A stretch of DNA of 64,000 nt from Sialis fuliginosa (taxonomy: Eukaryota; Arthropoda; Insecta; Megaloptera; Sialidae), in NCBI GenBank assembly GCA_961205875.1, contig OY540821.1, forward strand, positions 11,904,001 to 11,968,000. The letters run 5' to 3'. Below, piece by piece: positions 24,301 to 36,879 of this stretch. A model generated the notes under the pieces. It was not told the DNA's origin and ran no database searches. It saw only the letters and a program-made list of their open reading frames with translations. Made by a program: the position numbers and the translations under genes. Each line of letters begins with the position of its first letter. Position 1 is the stretch's first letter.

Positions 24301-25449
24301 GTTGCACATTTTCGTGGATAATGTTTGAAACCCCCAAACTACTGTTTTTTTTAACGGAGAATTCCTTTTCTATCTATATAAATATGTCAAATTCAAAGAA
24401 AGGGACATACAATTTTGTTTATGGGTTCAAATCATTCTGATTAAGGGGGGGAAATATATAAACATAACATAACAATAAAAAAAGAAATGATTTTTTGCAT
24501 ATTCTTAAAGTTTGTATTTTTAAGAAGACAGACAGACTAGTTACTAAGGTATTGCTAAATCTTTATTTGGACGATTTCAAGACGAATGGGAGGGGATAGG
24601 GTAGTAACCCCTCCACTTGTTTGAAGCTGGTGATAGATAGTATTATAAAATTAAAATTTTGAATTTATCAAATCTCTCTTTTGTTGAAGAGGGGAGGGAC
24701 ACTAGAATCCGGGAAAAGGAGCACTATCTATTGTACAGTAAATTCTTACAAATTATGACTTCATTCCTTAAATACACGCTATAAAAAAATAAGAGATTTT
24801 CTGATGAACTTGGTGGTATACTTTTTAATGTTTTTGCTCATGTTCCTGAACATTTGCTACTTTCTGTATAAAATGCATTTTGGTACATTTATACCAGGTG
24901 GCTCATAAGGTACGTTTTGCTCGTAAAAATAAAAGTTCCAATACGAAAATCAACTCACGTGGAAATACTGACAACCACTGGTTTATATATATACGGAAGT
25001 AAAGCCTATAGCGCCTCAATTACCCACGCAATCGCCACACTAGAATTGTGATCCGGTAATATAGGAGAAAAACAATCCGGAACGGATGCTGTAAACATTG
25101 CGTGTAGATAAAACAGTTTTCTTTTATTAAGTTTCGCAATTCCCTCAAGACGTTAATTAATATTGTAAACCTTATTTTAGTTAATTGGGAAAACAGTGAC
25201 AGTAAATGTATTAGAGTACGTACTGTAGATTTATTACGTTCTTTACAATGCGTTCTTGCTGGTATTTTAAATATAAATACATTGTAGGCTGGGTTCCAGG
25301 ATACATTTCTAAGCCACCTACATATATAATTTATAAAATGGTTTATAATTATAAATCATAATGTTAACACAATTCTATACAAAAATATCAGAAGTAGTAT
25401 AAAATAAAGTTAATATTTAAAACACTAACCATTTTTCAAATATTGTTAC
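24301..25449. other. Unannotated AT-rich sequence
   Basis: No gene is visible. G-rich patches occur at 24446-24454 and 24590-24605. Confidence 0.35.
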
Positions 25450-25502
25450 CAGTGTACTCCGCAAAAATGTACTCCATAAAGTCAGCAGCGTAAAATTTGA
25501 AT
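25450..25502 (-). CDS. Candidate 53-base internal exon, unknown gene
   Basis: On the minus strand, ATTTATATTTATTTTCAG precedes the segment and CTG|GTAACA follows it, so both ends carry plausible splice sites. The only frame that is open throughout reads FKFYAADFMEYIFAEYT with one leading and one trailing base. The segment is clearly GC-richer than its flanks. I do not recognise the peptide. A 17-codon open frame is trivially likely by chance, so support comes only from the paired splice sites and composition. Confidence 0.22.
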
Positions 25503-27614
25503 CTGAAAATAAATATAAATTGTTAAAACATATAAAATTAAACAATAGGAATTATTTTATATTGCCTAGTATTTCAAACGTCTCTTTGAAACCATACTCT
25601 CTCTTATAGATCAAATTCATTTAGCTAGAGAAAATATTTTACATTTTTATAAGAAATTTAATATTTGGAAGAAAATGAAGTGAAAAAAAAAATTAACTAA
25701 ATAAAGAAAAACTAATATATTTTAATGAATTTCAGTTATTATTTGAAAAAACACAAAATGTGAAGATTCCAAGATAGAGATATATACATATTTATTCAAG
25801 TGTGTGTTAATATAATGTACCTAATTACTTATTTCAGATTTGTTCTTACTGTATAGAAAGAAATATTTAATTTTACACGAAATATTAATACAGAAATAAG
25901 TTATCACAGTTCAAATATTATACGAAGTTCGCATTTCATATTTTTATGAGAAATCTAATTTTAAAATAGATGCAGAAAAAGTAATAAAGTTTTTCAACTT
26001 ATTTGGGATTCAAATAACGCAGTGTTGTAAGAAGAAATATACATTTTTAAAATTACTCAACTTTTCCTTTCAGTTATGAAAATGGAAACATATTTTTTAT
26101 CTATTTCTTGAAAATTATTTATGTGTTTTATGCATGTATAAATTTGTATACTATATCTAATTCAGATATTAAAGAAAAGTATACATGTGTATTGTGTACC
26201 ATATTAGATTAAAAAAGAATAAATGAAAAGCAAAAAAACATTCGTTTTCGTTATATCATGATTTTAACAATAGAAACAGTGCAAATTGTATTATATATTG
26301 TTGTGAAAAATAACCGCAAGAGAGCTGTTACAATTACTCCGTTAGTTCCCTAAAGGAGATTTTCTATTTTTAATTTCCGAATGAAAATGGGAATTACCAT
26401 TTTAATAATAAAACTGTACTTAAATGTAGTTATTGTTTGTAAACTACTAGAACATATTACATACTAGACATTCTTTAACTCTGTTAACTATACAAATACT
26501 TTACAAATAATATGGTTGTACAAACACTAGTATTTGAACATTGTAATCTCATTTACTTAATTTCTTCTTGTGATATTTATCGTGTAGTTCAGTGGTTCTC
26601 AAGTTATTTCATTAATTCATAGTTATAAAATAATATTACATTTATGTATAGATCTGAACAAACGTCTATTGAAAAATTTGTTATATTGAAAAATCTTTTG
26701 CTTTTGTTTTAACTGTTTTTTTGTTTTGTTTCAACTGTTTTTTTTGGGGATTCTGGTAATAATATCAATGCGGAGTGAGATGCAAGAAAGTGGTACATTC
26801 TCCTTAAAATGTTAAAATTAATTTTTCTTTTCTTTTAAGTGTACAAAACAGTCAAAAATGTAGAAAAATAAAGAAAGTCTGATTTATAAAAGTCATATAT
26901 TAGATTTTGTCAAAAAAAAGCCTCCACAGACTTTCAAAATTAATGTAAATTTTCTATTTTTTTATCAATATCCAAACAATTCGAGGGTAAGTGAGCTTTT
27001 TACTACCAAATTTTCTTTCAGTGCCCAAAAATACGTAAACAAAACAAGCTTTTTGGGTTTGTGATATTTATTCTAATACTTGAATACATATTATTATGTA
27101 ACATATTGTCAGAAAGAGATGTTACAAGAAATAAATATAGGTATAACGTATTTATATTTCCTTCTACATTGTTCTTATAAACAACAAAAACACATATTTT
27201 AATAGATTTAAAAAAACTGCAAGTATTAGAATTTTATTAAAGAAAAAAAAATGAAAACATAATACCATTACGTCAATTGTGGTTTTTAAAATTGATCCTT
27301 TCTATGTTGTATTGGGCTGTCATGTTACAGCTTTTCTTTCGCCTTTGTTTCAAAAAGAAAACATTGAAAAAGCAATAATTGCTACTAGGATTATTTGTTT
27401 CTCTGTCAACTTTCTTTTGAAAATTGGCATGTATATTTTCTTTTTTGTGAAAAAAAACTGAATCGAATTTATTTTATATAACAAACTTATTCTCGCATTC
27501 GGTTTTCAGAAAACTAGCCAATCCAATTTAAATTTATATAAAAATATTAATTTAAATTAAATTGGCTATTTTTTATTGATAAAATTACCAATAAAACATA
27601 TATACTTTTGAACT
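25503..27614. other. Unannotated AT-rich sequence
   Basis: No gene is visible. A single hAT-like terminus (CAGTGGTTCTCAAG near 26590) has no partner. A T-rich duplication (GTTTTAACTGTTTTTTTG) lies near 26705-26740. Confidence 0.35.
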
Positions 27615-27900
27615 GACTTAAAAAAAGAGATTCTCAATTCAACAAAAATGCACCGATTTGGATGATTTTTTGTTTGTTTGAAAGAATATATTCCCGTGGT
27701 GGTCCCAAAAGGGAAAAACGACTTATAAAAAAAATTCTTAAAACACTGAAAAGAATATACCTAATAATTAAATTTAACAGTTTTTGAAGTTAGTGCGACG
27801 TTTATACATTTTTTTTAAGAATGAAAAAAGTAAAAACGATTTCAAAAACGGTTAAATTTTATCACTTTTCAGACTTATTAAATTTTTTTTAAGACTTTTA
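27615..27900. repeat. Dispersed repeat with terminal stem-loop, copy 2
   Basis: It shares AAAAATGCACCGATTTGGAT, the GAAAGAATATATTCCCG block and the terminal inverted pair (27765-27796 against 27837-27860, core AACAGTTTTTGAAGT) with the copies at 4165, 37590 and 48535. Confidence 0.6.
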
Positions 27901-28104
27901 AAGTTTTTTGTAGGTATAATTTGATTTCAGAATCAGCCATATGTAGATGCTATTCCCCATGCACGCACGTAGAGGTATATTACTTGGAATTGCCGATATA
28001 AATTTCAATGTAAAGAAGTAGAGAGAATAACTATTGTCTGAAAAGCCAATTGTAGTTGTTGTTGCTACAAAAAGCGTCACAGCTATAACAGTTGAGCAGA
28101 GATT

Positions 28105-28215
28105 ATGTTAAGCCTCTCCGAAGAACATAAGTCAGGAGGTAATGGCAATAAACGAAACTGTGGAAAGAACGACTATGACCGGGTCGAAGCCATATCAACC
28201 TCCTAACTGCAAGGA
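28105..28215. other. GC-elevated segment of unknown nature
   Basis: AAGTCAGGAGGTAATGGCAA and GGAAAGAACGACTATGACCG stand out from AT-rich flanks. Read on the minus strand a 33-codon frame is open, but no acceptor/donor pair is convincing. It may be a transposon remnant or a conserved element. Confidence 0.25.
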
Positions 28216-28375
28216 CTACATTGTATCTTAACATAGTACCTACCTATTTGCAATATATATTATAGATACAGACTACTACACACATATACAGAAAGCGAAG
28301 GAACAAAATCTTTTATTTCTATTAATACATTTTAAATGGTTACTGTTGCTATACTCTTATATGTAGAATTACACC

Positions 28376-28386
28376 CCCCCCCCCTC
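28376..28386. repeat. Poly-C tract
   Basis: A homopolymer of about ten or more C, spanning a line break in the sequence. Confidence 0.8.
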
Positions 28387-28448
28387 CTCGCCCAAATTAA
28401 AATTAGACAATGGCATAAATACTTAAGACCCCTATATGTAATATTTTT

Positions 28449-28685
28449 AATTTTGACGTGAATAACGTCTAGTATTTCACGCTAGTCAGATATTAGGGGG
28501 ATATTTCAGAATCTTAAAGTAACGTTTTCAGGGTGATCTAAAACCATTGAATAACTTGGAAACTAAAAATCCGACTGGAATGATTTTGGTATCATTCTAA
28601 CCGGCGTATTACCTATAAAACACTGAGTGCGTAGCGATCATTTTGCGCGCTAGTGTAAATTTACAATCAGTATAGTTTGACACAT
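28449..28685 (+). repeat. Dispersed repeat, longer copy of the 21430 family
   Basis: TTGACGTGAATAACGTCTAG and TTTTGCGCGCTAGTGTAAAT flank about 120 bases that are deleted in the 21430 copy. A smaller fragment (TTTCACGCTAGTCGAGTATT) occurs near 46244. Confidence 0.65.
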
Positions 28686-29483
28686 AGAATACACCTTAAT
28701 ATAATCTTTATTTATTTTATTTTGGTAATAATATACGTTATTGATATCACTTGTATTCTTATAATGAAAATTTGTCATTTTATTTCGAAGTAAATATTTT
28801 TCGAGGAAACATTATTATCTATATAATATACTCATTGTCAGATTAAATTGTGTTTACACTAGTATACAAAATTACTAACAAGTTATATAAATAATTTAAA
28901 ATACCAATCTGTGTTCCTCAAAACATTGTAAAATTTGCATTCAAATAAATCAAAAAATAAATTTCAACAATGTCAATAAAACATGTAGAGGGGATAGAAA
29001 CACAATCTTTCTTTACTGTAAAATACGTATATAAAATATTCACTATCAAAGTAATAAAATTACTCTTTGAAGCGAAAGGAGCAAAAAGTATAACCAGAGA
29101 GAGACAAAAGAGGCGAAGATAGAATATTATCAATGGCGTCTTATCAATGATATCAGTAGAGGAAACGTTTAATTAATCAGAACTGATATTTTGGTCATTT
29201 TTTGATCAAAACTACTTTCACGGTTTCTGTACTCATTCGAGAAATACATACGTTTAAATAAATGGTGATTAAATAATAACTGAACAAACCAAAGGTACAC
29301 TTAAAAAATTTCAAATCTCTATCCTGAGAAATCACCTAAGACCATTAATTGAACAACAAAATTATTTAAAGCTTAGCATTAATGTGGATTCTAGTAATAA
29401 TCCAAGATTTAAATACATGTTTTAAATATTTCAATAAAACAAAAAAAAACTCGAGATTATATCATAAATTTTTATAAAGAAAT
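28686..29483. other. Unannotated AT-rich sequence
   Basis: No credible gene; a 71-codon minus-strand frame (28918-29133) is hydrophobic low-complexity. Confidence 0.35.
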
Positions 29484-30000
29484 AAGCCCTAAGTGACTGA
29501 CTTATCAACGCCCCACCCAAACTACTGGACATAAAAACGTGAAAGTTTAAGGGTTTTTCCTATAATGATGTAAGCACCAATAACGGATGTTCCAAAATTC
29601 AAAAATGTAAAACTTTTTTAAAATTTGAATACGTTTATCTACAATCTACATACATACATACCTGCTTAAAAAGGGTGGTTTCTTTTTGAAGTACTAGTTA
29701 TGTATTTGAACTGTAAGCTTATTTGTTTGTTTGTAGACGAGACGAAAATAAGTTTAGGTTAGTCTCGTCTCGACAATATTTCGTTCGAATTATCATATTT
29801 TCTTAAGTGCAGAAGAAAACAACAGATGGTCTATATTGTATTATATAATGACAAATTTGAGGCAAAATACTCTTCTATTAATATTTCAAAGTTCAACGTT
29901 AACAGACTTAAAAATTCTCCAAAAAATTATAGTACAAATAATGATATTGAATTTTATAAAAATTGATACAACGCGGGTGAAGCTGCGGTCAGACCGCTAG
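29484..30000 (+). mobile_element. Helitron-like element, 'GCGGGTGAAGC' family
   Basis: It begins with the block CCTAAGTGACTGACTTATCA followed by ACGCCCCACCCAAACTACTG, and ends ACAACGCGGGTGAAGCTGCG, then CAGACCGCTAG before T. The terminal CTAG|T fits Helitrons. It has the same order of blocks as 32770-33305 and 1715-1919. No Rep/helicase frame is present. Confidence 0.65.
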
Positions 30001-30656
30001 TTATAATATACCTATCACTGATTTTCATATAACAAAAACATTTTCAGTTCGGACTTTATGTATGATTTTACAATCGCTCCATTTTTACAAAAAAAAATAT
30101 TTAAAAATTATATTTTGCTGACGTGTTAATTCTAAAGATTCATTCACACCAAAAATGATTAAAATGGCTATTAAATTTCAGACCTCCCTTTATAAAAATT
30201 ACTATCCGTCACTGGTGACTGGGCTTTATACTATTTCTTCAGCGACAAACTTTCTTTTGTTATCATTGTCACTTATTAAGTTGTCGTAGCCTTCCTTTCG
30301 GGTAATTAATTATATTTGGGAGTTGAGAGGAGATAAATTTTCACTTGGAATGTATGTTTCGTTCTCTATAATGCCATCATTAGCTTTGGCAATGTGTACC
30401 AACTTTGGAAAGTTTACTGAATGAAGAACATTGTTTTAGTAAGTACCTGCTTTTATTGGATTAACAGTTTTTTCACATTTTATTTTCGCGATAGATACTT
30501 TTTTAAGTTTATTATTTAAAACTCAAACTGTTTTAAAAGATAATATAAAAAAAACATTTATTTTGTTTAATTTTGCTTATAAATTCATTAATATTTATCA
30601 ATTTAAAACATATTTATTTATCTTTTCAATTCGAAACGCTAGTAGCATTTACACAG
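30001..30656. other. Unannotated AT-rich sequence
   Basis: No gene is visible. Confidence 0.35.
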
Positions 30657-30664
30657 GCTAATGA

Positions 30665-31776
30665 CAGTTACGAAGCGTCCATGGAAGCAGGGGAAAAGCA
30701 GTGCTTCCCTTTCTTTATGGGTAAATTAATACCAATCTGTGTTTTCAGTTAATAAATAAATAAATAAAAATATTATTAGAATATTCATCTTTATGCGCAA
30801 CCCAAACATTTTAACCAAAAGTCAAAAATATCAATTAATATTAATTTACACGTTCAATTATAAAACTATAATACCTCTACGTCTTATTTTCTTGTATTTT
30901 GGTCGATATTTGTATGACAAGTTAAAGTTCACTGCAGGAAATTTCACTAAAAAATTGAGAATTTTTGATTTCATTAAAAGTATGTTTATTGTATAGAAAA
31001 TGACGTGAAAAGTTGAACTGTTCAAACCGCAGGTCTGTATCTCAAACCGTTCTCGAGATATAGCCTCTCAAAGTTTTAGTTTTTTCAAATTTTTGGAGAA
31101 AAAAGGCTATAACTTTTGAACACGTGGTCGGAATTGATTTTAGTTGACGGATTTGAAATCAGCGTGTCAAAATCTATATAATGACATGTATAATACCTTA
31201 AAACTCGAAAAAAAATATTTCGTGAAAAATCGAAAAAATTCAAAGGGGTATACCTTAAAAAAATGTCGATTTTTGACCAAAATTTTTTTGTCGGATTTTA
31301 AAGTATTATACATGTCATTATATAGATTTTGACACGCTGATTTCAAATCCGTCAACTAAAATCAATTCCGACCACGTGTTCAAAAGTTATGGCCTTTTTT
31401 CTCAAAAAATTTGAAAAAACTAAAACTTTGAAAGGCTATATCTCGATAACGGTTTGAGATACAGACCTGCGGTTTGAACAGTTCAACTTTTCACGTCATT
31501 TTCTATACAATAAACATACTTTTAACGAAATCAAAAATTCGAAATTTTTTAGTGAAATTTCCTGCAATGAACTTCAACTCGTCATACAATTATTGACTAA
31601 AATACAAGAAAATAAGACGTAGAATCATTTAGTTACTATATAAATACATAAGAATTTATTTTAAAAAGTAAAAGCTTGAACTAAAGCTGTTTCATAACTG
31701 GTTTTTTGTTTGTTAATAGGAGGGAGCGAATTTACAAAATATGTTATCCTTTTAAAAATTTCAAGCCTCGCCACTG
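30665..31776. mobile_element. hAT-type foldback element, copy 1
   Basis: The ends are CAGTTACGAAGCGTCCATGG and the inverted AAGCCTCGCCACTG, flanked by the perfect octamer GCTAATGA at 30657-30664 and 31777-31784. An 8-base TSD and CAGTGGCGAGGC-type ends place it in the hAT group. It is related along its whole length to 61986-63058. The centre is a long inverted repeat. There is no transposase, so it is non-autonomous. Confidence 0.88.
30877..31622. repeat. Long inverted repeat inside the hAT foldback
   Basis: Two arms of about 373 bases meet at 31250/31251 around the dyad GGTATACC. Because of the symmetry, the two strands give mirror-image 62-codon frames (31144-31332 and 31167-31355) that start with the same 20 residues. 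These are by-products of the palindrome, not genes. Confidence 0.9.
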
Positions 31777-31784
31777 GCTAATGA

Positions 31785-32370
31785 TCAAGTGACAAATGTT
31801 AAAAGTATGCCAAAAGAAGAGCTGTCACAAGATTGGAAATTAGTGAAATTACTCTTGAAGTACAAGTACCAAGTGCTTTGTTAAAGTATTTAAGGTATCA
31901 AATAATTTTTATTAATTTCAAATGTACTCAAAGCAATTTACTTTACTAAGAATTAGAATCAAGTGAAAAAGTAAATATATATGTTACGGGAAAAACCTGC
32001 AGATTGTGCAACTAATGGTGTAAAACTTTCAAATATGCTTTCTAACCTTAAAACGCTTTGTTAGCTAAAATAAAAAAAAACACGTGCTTAATGGTTTTTG
32101 ATGTACTACGTGGGTGCAAAATTTCAAGAATATCGGCGAACGGCAATTGAATAGTGTTACTTGTTAGCTTATTCATATAATATGTTAACGCGAATTTATT
32201 AACAAGAAATTTTACTTTTATTAACAAAATGACATACATTACATATAGTTTTTTTGTAGCTAATATTTTTAATATAATTATCTCGAAGATTTTTAATTTA
32301 TCCCACTTGAGGTAATTCACCCCAATTCCCTGATGAGTATCACAGTATTAAAATAAAAATATAATTACAG
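31785..32370. other. Unannotated AT-rich sequence
   Basis: No gene is supported. A 90-codon minus-strand frame (32048-32320) is lysine/isoleucine-rich and unremarkable. Confidence 0.35.
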
Positions 32371-32568
32371 ATACATAAACGATTGACGAAAGAACAGTTT
32401 AAGACCTCTGGTTTTCATTGTTGCAATGAAATAAATCTACCAGAAGAAAATTCAGATGAAATTAGTCATAGAATACGAACAGAATATTTAAATTCCTACG
32501 AATTCATATCAATCTATGTCGATATCGTTTTAACATATCCGGTTTCAAATAAATTCCATCCGAAATGA
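32371..32568 (+). CDS. Candidate 3'-terminal exon, unknown gene
   Basis: AAAAATATAATTACAG, a plausible acceptor, ends at 32370. The next base starts a frame of 65 codons to a TGA at 32566-32568. It reads IHKRLTKEQFKTSGFHCCNE at the start and contains NLPEENSDEISHRIRTEYLN, a charged and balanced composition unusual for this window. An AATAAA hexamer follows near 32630. No family is recognised, no ATG lies near the acceptor, and no upstream exon fits clearly. A chance frame is possible. Confidence 0.25.
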   Translation: MHKRLTKEQFKTSGFHCCNEINLPEENSDEISHRIRTEYLNSYEFISIYVDIVLTYPVSNKFHPK

Positions 32569-32769
32569 TATTAAATTACGAAAAATGTTGCCTGATGCTT
32601 CATTTATTTCACCGCTATACAATATTAAAATAAAGTTGTAAAAAAGTAATAAACCAAGTCTAACCTCGACTATTCGACAAAGATATAAAATGTAATCATT
32701 TCCATGTTTTGGTAATAGAATTATATCTCTTTTTATTTTACTAGATCTCCTGATCTGTTTTTTTTATTA

Positions 32770-33305
32770 TATGAATCAATCACAAGCCAAAGTGACTGAC
32801 TTAGCAACCAAAACCTCTAGACTTAGAAACATGGAATTTTAAGGTTATCTTCCTTTTTATTTGGATTTTCTAAAATTCGACCACTCAGGGAGGATGGTTT
32901 AGTTATTTTTATTTTGATACATTTATTTGGATACCTGCTTATAAGGCACCAATCTTGAACAATAACCCAGTGTTGAACATTTTAAAATTAAATATAATGA
33001 ATTAGAAATATTTGTTAATATTTGATTACTGCCATTACTGGATATTAATCTACATATTATGTACATTTATCTGTCTTACATTTTGTTTAAAATTCGTGAT
33101 TCGGCAGATTATCACGAAAAATGTATTTTCTTATGTAAATGCTAGCATTGTTTTAAATTTTACGACTCGATTTTTAACGTTGGGTAGTAGTACTAATCAT
33201 TTTATAATCTTAAGCAAGTGTCCATCACTGGGTGTTCAGAAAAAACAAACAAACAAAATAATTATTAATGTTATAAAAATGAAAACAACGCGGGTGAACT
33301 GCTAG
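32770..33305 (+). mobile_element. Helitron-like element, 'GCGGGTGAAGC' family
   Basis: It has the block CCAAAGTGACTGACTTAGCA and CCTCTAGACTTAGAAACATG, and ends AACAACGCGGGTGAACTG with CTAG (33302-33305) before T. A few bases of the usual GAAGCTGCGG tail are deleted just before the terminus. The 97-codon frame at 33012-33305 is contained in it and not a gene. Confidence 0.6.
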
Positions 33306-34476
33306 TTTTTAATAAAAGTTAATAAATAAAAAATACTGACTTCCATTTCTGTAAAGTCAAATCATTAAAATATAAAATTAATCGTTTCGGTATCTGATTG
33401 ATACAGTTCAAAATAAAAATATTTTAATTTTATTACTAGTAGGTAGAGCTGTTATAAGAAATGTGAAAACTAAAATCATAAAAGTTTTAATTAAAAACAG
33501 ACACAATTTAATAAAAACTGGTAATTTATTTCTAACATTTATTAATAAATAATTATACTGAAATTTTTGTTGTGTCAAAAGAACAGTAAAGAGAACATTA
33601 TAATGTAGTAAAATGAAATTTATTATATGAACTTCTTACCATAATCGATTAGAATTTAATTTTAAAATGCCAATCACATTGATTTTAGACGTTTTATTAC
33701 AGACAATATGCATTAAAATTCTGAAGAAAGTAATTAAAACTAACATAAAATATTAAACTATATTAATAAGAATTTTATTGATTGAAAATAAATTTAAATT
33801 ACAATCATAACTTTTATAATGTTGAAAATAAATTTTCATTTTGAAGCATTCAAGATAACAAAATTTGGTAATATTTCTAGTAATTAGAATCAACATTCTT
33901 TGATTGTATTTCATATTATAAATTATTTCATAAAAATAGATTTTTTATTATTTGTACATTTTTTTCAAACAAATATTTGAATATTTATTTTTTTGTTATT
34001 AATAGAAAAATACTAAGTGTCAAAGGATTTTTTTATATGCTGTATGAGAGCTACGTGTTTTATTATATTAAATTTAAAACTAAACTAACTTATCTAAAAC
34101 ATTTTTTTCTAATTCGCATGGTTTCAAAAATGATTAAAAAAATTCCAAAATTAACAATAGTAAAAATCCGATTCCGGTTTATGGAACGTTTTAAAATATT
34201 AGAGGTTTTCTTGGAAGTCGAAAATTAATCTTAAATGTATATAGTAATAATAATAATCTTTATTCTTTAAGTCCTTTAAGACATAGAAGGTGTCAATACA
34301 AAAAAAGGAGAACAATCACGTACAATTTCACACATTTATATATTGTCAATTTTGAGTTACAAAGCTAATCAAGAGACGTACAGACATTGTAGGCATCATT
34401 GAGGGAAAGTCAAAACGGATATTTTTTTTATCAAAATCCGGAATTAGAAAAAAAATATGCTATACAGTACTTACAG
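33306..34476. other. Unannotated AT-rich sequence
   Basis: No gene is supported. An 83-codon frame at 33977-34228 is K/I/F-rich. A TAATAATAATAA run lies at 34244-34255. Confidence 0.35.
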
Positions 34477-34788
34477 TCATACTAATATTATAAATACGAA
34501 AGTGTCTATATCTCACTGTCTGTTTGGTACCACTAGTAAATCGCTGAACCGATTTTGATTAAATTTTCCAGGAAAATAGCTTGTATCCTGAGGAAGAACA
34601 TAGACTACTTTGTATTTCGAAAAATGTATTAAATAAAAAATGGGTGTGTGATATCTGTGCGCATTATAAGTTATACTTTTTGGCATAGACATCTAACGTG
34701 CAAATTCGAAACAAAAAAAATCTGTTTTATCGACAATAATCATAACAGAAATCTGTATTACCACGCGGACAAATTCACAGGTAACTGT
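34477..34788 (+). mobile_element. Helitron-like element (Lep1-type), diverged
   Basis: It starts TCATACTAATATTATAAATA, contains GCTGAACCGATTTTGATTAA and TCCTGAGGAAGAACATAGAC, and ends AATCTGTATTACCACGCGGA then degenerate sequence without CTAG. A 76-codon frame at 34648-34878 crosses its end and is not a gene. Confidence 0.65.
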
Positions 34789-35582
34789 GTATCATACATA
34801 TGGCCGTATAAGAAAGTAAAAAATAGTAAATATTACATATATCTTTACCTTCTAACGATATACTTAAAAAATAATTAGTACATTGAAATCCATCAAGACA
34901 TCAGCACAGTTTATTGGGTGTAATAAACTTAAAGAGGGGCACTGAAAGAACGAATTACTCCGAAATGACTTAGATAATTCCGTTTTCTACGGCAAACTTT
35001 ATTCTGTGGAATTTATTAAATTGCTACACCTTTTATTTTGGTGGGAATCGTAACAAGCGGTGACATCTGCGGATAAAATGTTATGATCGTAATTTAAAAT
35101 ATCCTCCCCTTACACCCCTCAACTCGCTACGGACATATCCAGAAGTTCTCTTCATCGACTTTGACGTCTTATTTCTTCAGCTTCGTCTTATACTTATTAC
35201 TTAAGGGGAACACCACTGTGATAGATACTTTTTTCTAATTAGCATTTTTTGAAACGCTAAATGTATACAAAAATCTTGCAAAAATGAATTTTTTTCTTTT
35301 AACACGCCATTTTGTTAAATGTTAAAAAAAAAGTATTATGTAACGAATTTTTTTTCGGACCGACCATTCTCGAATAGGCGTTAGACCACTAAATTCTAAA
35401 TAAATAATCTTATTACAAAAAAAAACATTTTTTAATCCTTCACAGTAGTATTTCCTCATAAATTATTTCCCGGAAAAATAAAAAAAATCAAGAGTAAAAT
35501 CAAATTTAGTAAATAACTAAAAAAATATTATAAGTTGTTCTATTCAAAATTCTTAAATGAATCACAAAAAATGAGATCAATA
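34789..35582. other. Unannotated sequence
   Basis: No gene is visible. Part of it (about 34915-35200) is slightly GC-richer, including CCTCCCCTTACACCCCTCAA, but has no supported frame. Confidence 0.35.
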
Positions 35583-35805
35583 ATCTATGTTACCTTTTCA
35601 CGGCTAAACAACTAAACCGATCTTTATGAAATTTGATAGGGAGATAGCTTACTTACTGAGGAAGGACATAGGCTACTTTGTATCCCAAAAAAATTATATT
35701 TCCACGCGCGAGAGTTATACTTTTTTGGCGTAGACATTTAACGTGCATAACAGAAATCTGTATTACCACACGGACGAAGAATTTTATTTAGAGGATAATT
35801 TCTAG
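35583..35805 (+). mobile_element. Helitron-like element (Lep1-type), 5'-truncated
   Basis: It contains CCTTTTCACGGCTAAACAAC, ACTGAGGAAGGACATAGGCT and TAACAGAAATCTGTATTACC, and ends TAATTTCTAG before T. The GCGAAAG start is missing. Confidence 0.6.
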
Positions 35806-36289
35806 TCAGAAATATATGTACTTAATATTAAAATATTAAATATTTTGTTGTCGCTCCTTTCTCTACTTACCTAATTAACAAGTACATGCATTGAACCATA
35901 TGTATGGATTGTATATATATGTATGTACGTACATACGTGTAAGTATTTAATAGTACATGGTGTAATTTAACCTCTACGTGAGCTACAGATCGATCCCAAT
36001 ATACCATTAGCTGTTTGCTCCGGTTATAAATACAACAACAAGGCTTCGTGAAATTTAATACACCCTTGTTGCTCCTCGGGTTAAACGTATCATCAAGATA
36101 TATTGTCTTTTAGATTTTAGAAATTGATTTGATTACTTAATGAATTGGTTGACATAATTACTCAGAATATACTTTTTTTATAAATGAATTTATATAAATA
36201 AAGAGTAACATTAAAAAACAGAAATAACATAGTTTTAATATTTGAGTCATTCGAAAGCTAAAGTAAGTAATGACTCATTTTCCTTTGCA

Positions 36290-36460
36290 TGGCCACCTCA
36301 TTTTTTTCGAACCTCTGGGCCGGGATCTTCGACGGGGCACTTCCTGCTAAAAAACCTTACATTTTTTTGACGATGACAAAAAAAGCTTAGTGACTCGCCG
36401 CGCTGGGCCCCCCTTAGTCCTGATCCCTGCTAGAGCTCCGGCAGCCCCTCCCCTTGTATA
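36290..36460. other. GC-rich island, probable DNA-transposon remnant
   Basis: GGGCCGGGATCTTCGACGGG and CGCCGCGCTGGGCCCCCCTT form a sharp GC island in AT-rich DNA. The style (GGGCCCCCCTTAGTCCTGAT) resembles ends of hAT-type elements, but I find no matched inverted end or target duplication. Confidence 0.3.
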
Positions 36461-36879
36461 TCTATAAATATTTTAATAGTATTTCAACTTGTCTTTTTGA
36501 ATTTTAGTTTTCGGTTTATACATATTATATTGACCTTAAAAAAGGAAATAGAGAAAAAATATATAAATATGCTATTCAGATACTTGGATACCATAAGTAT
36601 TTGTCGCTATTTTACTCAAAATAATGTATTTGCCATTTATAGTGTCAATATAGAATTTTTCATATTTCTGAGCTATTATCAACAAAGATTCTACTGATTA
36701 AGATCTACATTTTGATACCTTACATGCATTGGTATCAAAAAAAATTTAAGCCCTTAAGCAAACTTCTAAACATTATTTTTCAAAAATATTTTTATCGATG
36801 TCTGTGGATCATAATTTTACAAATTATTTTGCTCTGATATAACAATTAGATTAATAGAGTTCTGGTCTACATGAATCTA

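Noticed and set aside
26589-26610. CAGTGGTTCTCAAG as a hAT terminus
   Set aside because: No inverted partner or target duplication was found downstream.
31144-31355. Two opposite-strand 62-codon frames with the same first 20 residues
   Set aside because: They are a direct consequence of the palindrome in the hAT foldback.
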